Shown here piece by piece: positions 6,137 to 7,725 of a stretch of DNA of 7,725 nt. The notes below the pieces were generated by a model. The model ran no database searches and was not told the origin of the DNA. It worked only from the letters and a program-made list of their open reading frames with translations. Origin of the DNA: Deltaproteobacteria bacterium (GTDB lineage: Bacteria > Desulfobacterota_C > Deferrisomatia > Deferrisomatales > JACRMM01); assembly GCA_016218905.1 (NCBI GenBank), contig JACRCS010000979.1:1-7725 (forward strand), read 5' to 3'. The position numbers and the translations under genes were made by a program. Numbering within the stretch: the stretch's first letter is position 1; each line of letters begins with the position of its first letter.

Positions 6137-7285
6137 ATGTCGGAAGCACTGTTGAGCGGCCTTTTAGGCCTGACTGCGGGTTTTCAGAACCTCCTCGCAG
6201 ACTGGCGGGTGGTGTTCATGCTCGCGGTCGGCGGCGTTCTCCTCTACCTCGGAATCAAGAAGGATTGCGAGCCCCTCCTCCTCGTCCCCATCGGGTTCGG
6301 ATGCATCCTCGCGAACCTGCCCCTCAACGACGTCATGGGGCAGGACGGGTTCTTGCGGACCATCTACGACGCGGGCGTGTCGACGGAGCTCTTCCCTCTC
6401 CTGATCTTCGTCGGGATCGGCGCCATGACCGACTTCGGCCCGCTCCTGGCGAACCCGGTGACCTTCCTGCTGGGGGCGGCGGGACAGTTCGGGATCTTCC
6501 TGACCGTTCTCCTCGCGCTCGCCCTCGGCTTCCCCAAGCTCGACGCGATCTCCATCGGGGTGATCGGAGCCTGCGACGGTCCCACGGCCATCTACGTGGC
6601 GTCCAAGTTCGCCCCTCACCTCCTGTGCGCCATATCCGTCGCCGCGTACTCGTACATGGCGCTCGTCCCCATCCTGCAGCCGCCGATCATGCGGCTGCTG
6701 ACTACCCAGCACGAGAAGCAGATCGCGATGAAGTTCACGGCCAAGCCCGTGTCGGCGACCACCAAGCTCGCCTTTCCGCTGGTGATCACGGTGCTCGGCG
6801 GCTTGATCGCCCCCAAGGGGCTCCCCCTGCTCGGAACCATCATGCTGGGGAACCTCATGAAGGAGTCCGGCGTCGTGGCGCGGCTGACCAAGGCCTCGGA
6901 GAACGAGATCGCCAACGTGGTGACGCTCTTGCTCGGCCTCTCCATCGGCGCCAGCATGTCGGCCGCCAACTTCTGCCGCGGGGAGACGGTTCTGATCCTC
7001 GGCCTGGGGCTGCTCGCGATCTGCCTCGACACGGTCTGCGGCGTTCTCTTCGGCAAGTTCCTGTGCCTGGTGAGCGGCGGCAAGGTAAACCCCCTCATCG
7101 GGGCGGCGGGTATCTCCGCCTTCCCGATGGCCGCCCGCGTCGTCCAGCGCGAAGGCAACAGGTACAACAAGAAGAGCTACCTTCTCATGCACGCCATGGG
7201 CGCCAACGCGGGCGGGCAGGTGGGCTCGGTCATCGCGGCAGCGGTGATGCTGTCGGTTCTCTCCGGGATGGGGATCATCCGGTGA
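6137..7285 (+). CDS. oadB: Sodium ion-translocating decarboxylase, beta subunit
   Basis: A 382-residue, highly hydrophobic protein of the OadB/GcdB/MmdB family. This subunit decarboxylates carboxybiotin and pumps sodium across the inner membrane. The Klebsiella OadB residues known to matter (Asp203, Tyr229, Asn373, Gly377, Ser382, Arg389, from memory) have counterparts: Asp147 in CDGPTAIY, Tyr173 in SYMALVP, and Asn318, Gly322, Ser327 and Arg334 in VNPLIGAAGISAFPMAAR (317-334). GANAGGQVGS (355-364) is also typical. The length matches glutaconyl- and methylmalonyl-CoA decarboxylase beta subunits better than the longer Klebsiella OadB. GGGAGG lies seven bases before the ATG. The beta sequence alone does not tell the substrate (oxaloacetate, methylmalonyl-CoA, glutaconyl-CoA, malonate), so the symbol is a family label. 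Confidence 0.96.
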   Translation: MSEALLSGLLGLTAGFQNLLADWRVVFMLAVGGVLLYLGIKKDCEPLLLVPIGFGCILANLPLNDVMGQDGFLRTIYDAGVSTELFPLLIFVGIGAMTDFGPLLANPVTFLLGAAGQFGIFLTVLLALALGFPKLDAISIGVIGACDGPTAIYVASKFAPHLLCAISVAAYSYMALVPILQPPIMRLLTTQHEKQIAMKFTAKPVSATTKLAFPLVITVLGGLIAPKGLPLLGTIMLGNLMKESGVVARLTKASENEIANVVTLLLGLSIGASMSAANFCRGETVLILGLGLLAICLDTVCGVLFGKFLCLVSGGKVNPLIGAAGISAFPMAARVVQREGNRYNKKSYLLMHAMGANAGGQVGSVIAAAVMLSVLSGMGIIR

Positions 7286-7302
7286 CTGCTGAAGGACACG
7301 CG

Positions 7303-7337
7303 GATCCGTTGCGGATCGGCTCGACCGCCCTGGGCGG
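7303..7337 (+). other. Two adjacent hairpins between oadB and the biotin carrier gene
   Basis: The first is a perfect 6-bp stem, GATCCG (7303-7308) and CGGATC (7312-7317) with a TTG loop. The second is CCGCCC (7325-7330) and GGGCGG (7332-7337) around one base. Neither is followed by a T-run, and the next gene's Shine-Dalgarno lies about 15 bp after the second. They may stabilise mRNA ends or set different expression of carrier and membrane subunits; this is inference. Confidence 0.45.
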
Positions 7338-7365
7338 CCGAACTCAACCTTAAAGGAGAGGAATC

Positions 7366-7581
7366 ATGAGCGTGGAAGTGCTGGCTCCCATGCCGGGAGT
7401 GGTGTTCGAGGTCCCGGTGACGGTCGGGGATTCCGTTCAGGAGGATGACACCCTCATCGTCCTCGAGGCCATGAAGATGGAGGTCCCGGTCGTCGCCCCG
7501 TCGCCCGGCAAGGTCAAGGAGGTCCTCATCAAGGAGAAGGATTCCGTCAAGGCGAACCAGGTCCTTCTGCTCCTGGAGTAG
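7366..7581 (+). CDS. Minimal biotin carrier (biotin/lipoyl-binding domain) protein
   Basis: A 71-residue protein that is essentially one biotinyl domain. The biotinylation motif EAMKME (34-39) has acceptor Lys37, and the paired half-domains APMPGVV (7-13) and APSPGKV (44-50 region) are the usual flanking turns. Carboxybiotin on Lys37 would carry CO2 from the carboxyltransferase to the OadB-like beta subunit. Typical decarboxylase carrier subunits have an N-terminal portion and a Pro/Ala-rich linker before the domain; here both are absent and the domain starts at residue 3. The start has AAGGAG seven bases upstream. It lies 80 bp after oadB in the same direction, most likely in the same operon. 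It could also serve another biotin enzyme encoded downstream. Confidence 0.93.
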   Translation: MSVEVLAPMPGVVFEVPVTVGDSVQEDDTLIVLEAMKMEVPVVAPSPGKVKEVLIKEKDSVKANQVLLLLE

Positions 7582-7629
7582 CCGTCGGGGCCCTCGAACG
7601 GAGCCGGGGTCCGGGAGGGAAGCGTACGG

Positions 7630-7653
7630 ACGAGCACGGACAGCCGTGCCCGT
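7630..7653 (+). other. Strong hairpin after the biotin carrier gene
   Basis: GCACGG (7634-7639) and CCGTGC (7644-7649) form a perfect 6-bp stem with an ACAG loop. It is extended past one A-C mismatch by ACG (7630-7632) and CGT (7651-7653). It lies about 49 bp after the carrier stop codon. No T-run follows, so it is not a standard intrinsic terminator. The remainder of 7582-7725 contains no gene I can support, only a small TTTCA...TGAAA dyad at 7707-7720. Confidence 0.4.
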
Positions 7654-7725
7654 GTCGGTCTATGTGAGTTCGTGGCCGTCAGCCTCGCCCAGCGGCCAGG
7701 CAAGCCTTTCAGGACTGAAAAGACG

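Noticed and set aside
5862..6155. A 97-codon plus-strand frame covering the start of the sodium-pump operon
   Set aside because: It overlaps the OadG-like gene in another frame. The OadG frame has the family signature, a ribosome site and correct spacing to oadB.
6265..7353. A 362-codon plus-strand frame overlapping oadB
   Set aside because: It is the +1-type shadow of oadB, very Arg/Pro/Gly-rich, whereas the oadB frame carries all family residues.
7707..7720. TTTCA...TGAAA dyad near the right edge as a terminator or operator
   Set aside because: The stem is only 5 bp with a 4-nt loop, and the downstream context is cut off by the window end.

Overview
The window is a high-GC bacterial stretch (roughly two thirds G+C by eye) in two divergent blocks that meet near position 5740-5970. 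HolC, a GldG-type ABC operon with DUF4340, an RCKP-type rubredoxin-like protein, a FlhB-like fragment and a sodium-pump decarboxylase would fit a high-GC, probably anaerobic Desulfobacterota-like (deltaproteobacterial) organism. That placement is an inference from gene content only; no phylogenetic marker is present.

Left edge: the 3' end of a plus-strand gene for a FlhB/FlhX-like export-switch cytoplasmic domain (1-164). It is followed by a degenerate 9-bp tandem repeat (164-215) and a structured noncoding spacer with a compound hairpin (310-349). This spacer lies between convergent genes.

Minus-strand block (5742 down to 387): holC (DNA polymerase III chi) comes first. After a 128-bp gap there is a five-gene run: ABC ATPase, ABC-2 permease, GldG-family periplasmic/membrane protein, DUF4340 membrane-anchored protein, and a 38-residue RCKP-type rubredoxin-like protein. 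The spacings (4-bp overlap, 3, 40 and 35 bp) suggest one operon. The first four genes form a GldFA/GldG-like transporter whose substrate is unknown. The small iron- or zinc-binding protein at its 3' end is the unexpected member.

Plus-strand block (5971-7581): a very short OadG-like gamma subunit (45 aa), the sodium-translocating decarboxylase beta subunit with all the ion-pathway residues I can recall, and a minimal 71-aa biotin carrier. Together they make the membrane and carrier parts of a biotin-dependent sodium pump, which couples decarboxylation of a carboxyacid or acyl-CoA to sodium export. The carboxyltransferase (alpha) subunit that would set the substrate is not in the window. It may lie just beyond the right edge or elsewhere in the genome.

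No mobile element, CRISPR array, tRNA or rRNA was seen. The genes belong to known families. The most interesting points are the compactness of the sodium pump, the rubredoxin-like gene attached to the GldG operon, the holC start ambiguity (possible leaderless mRNA), the threefold repeat in the DUF4340 protein, and the repeats and hairpins between genes.
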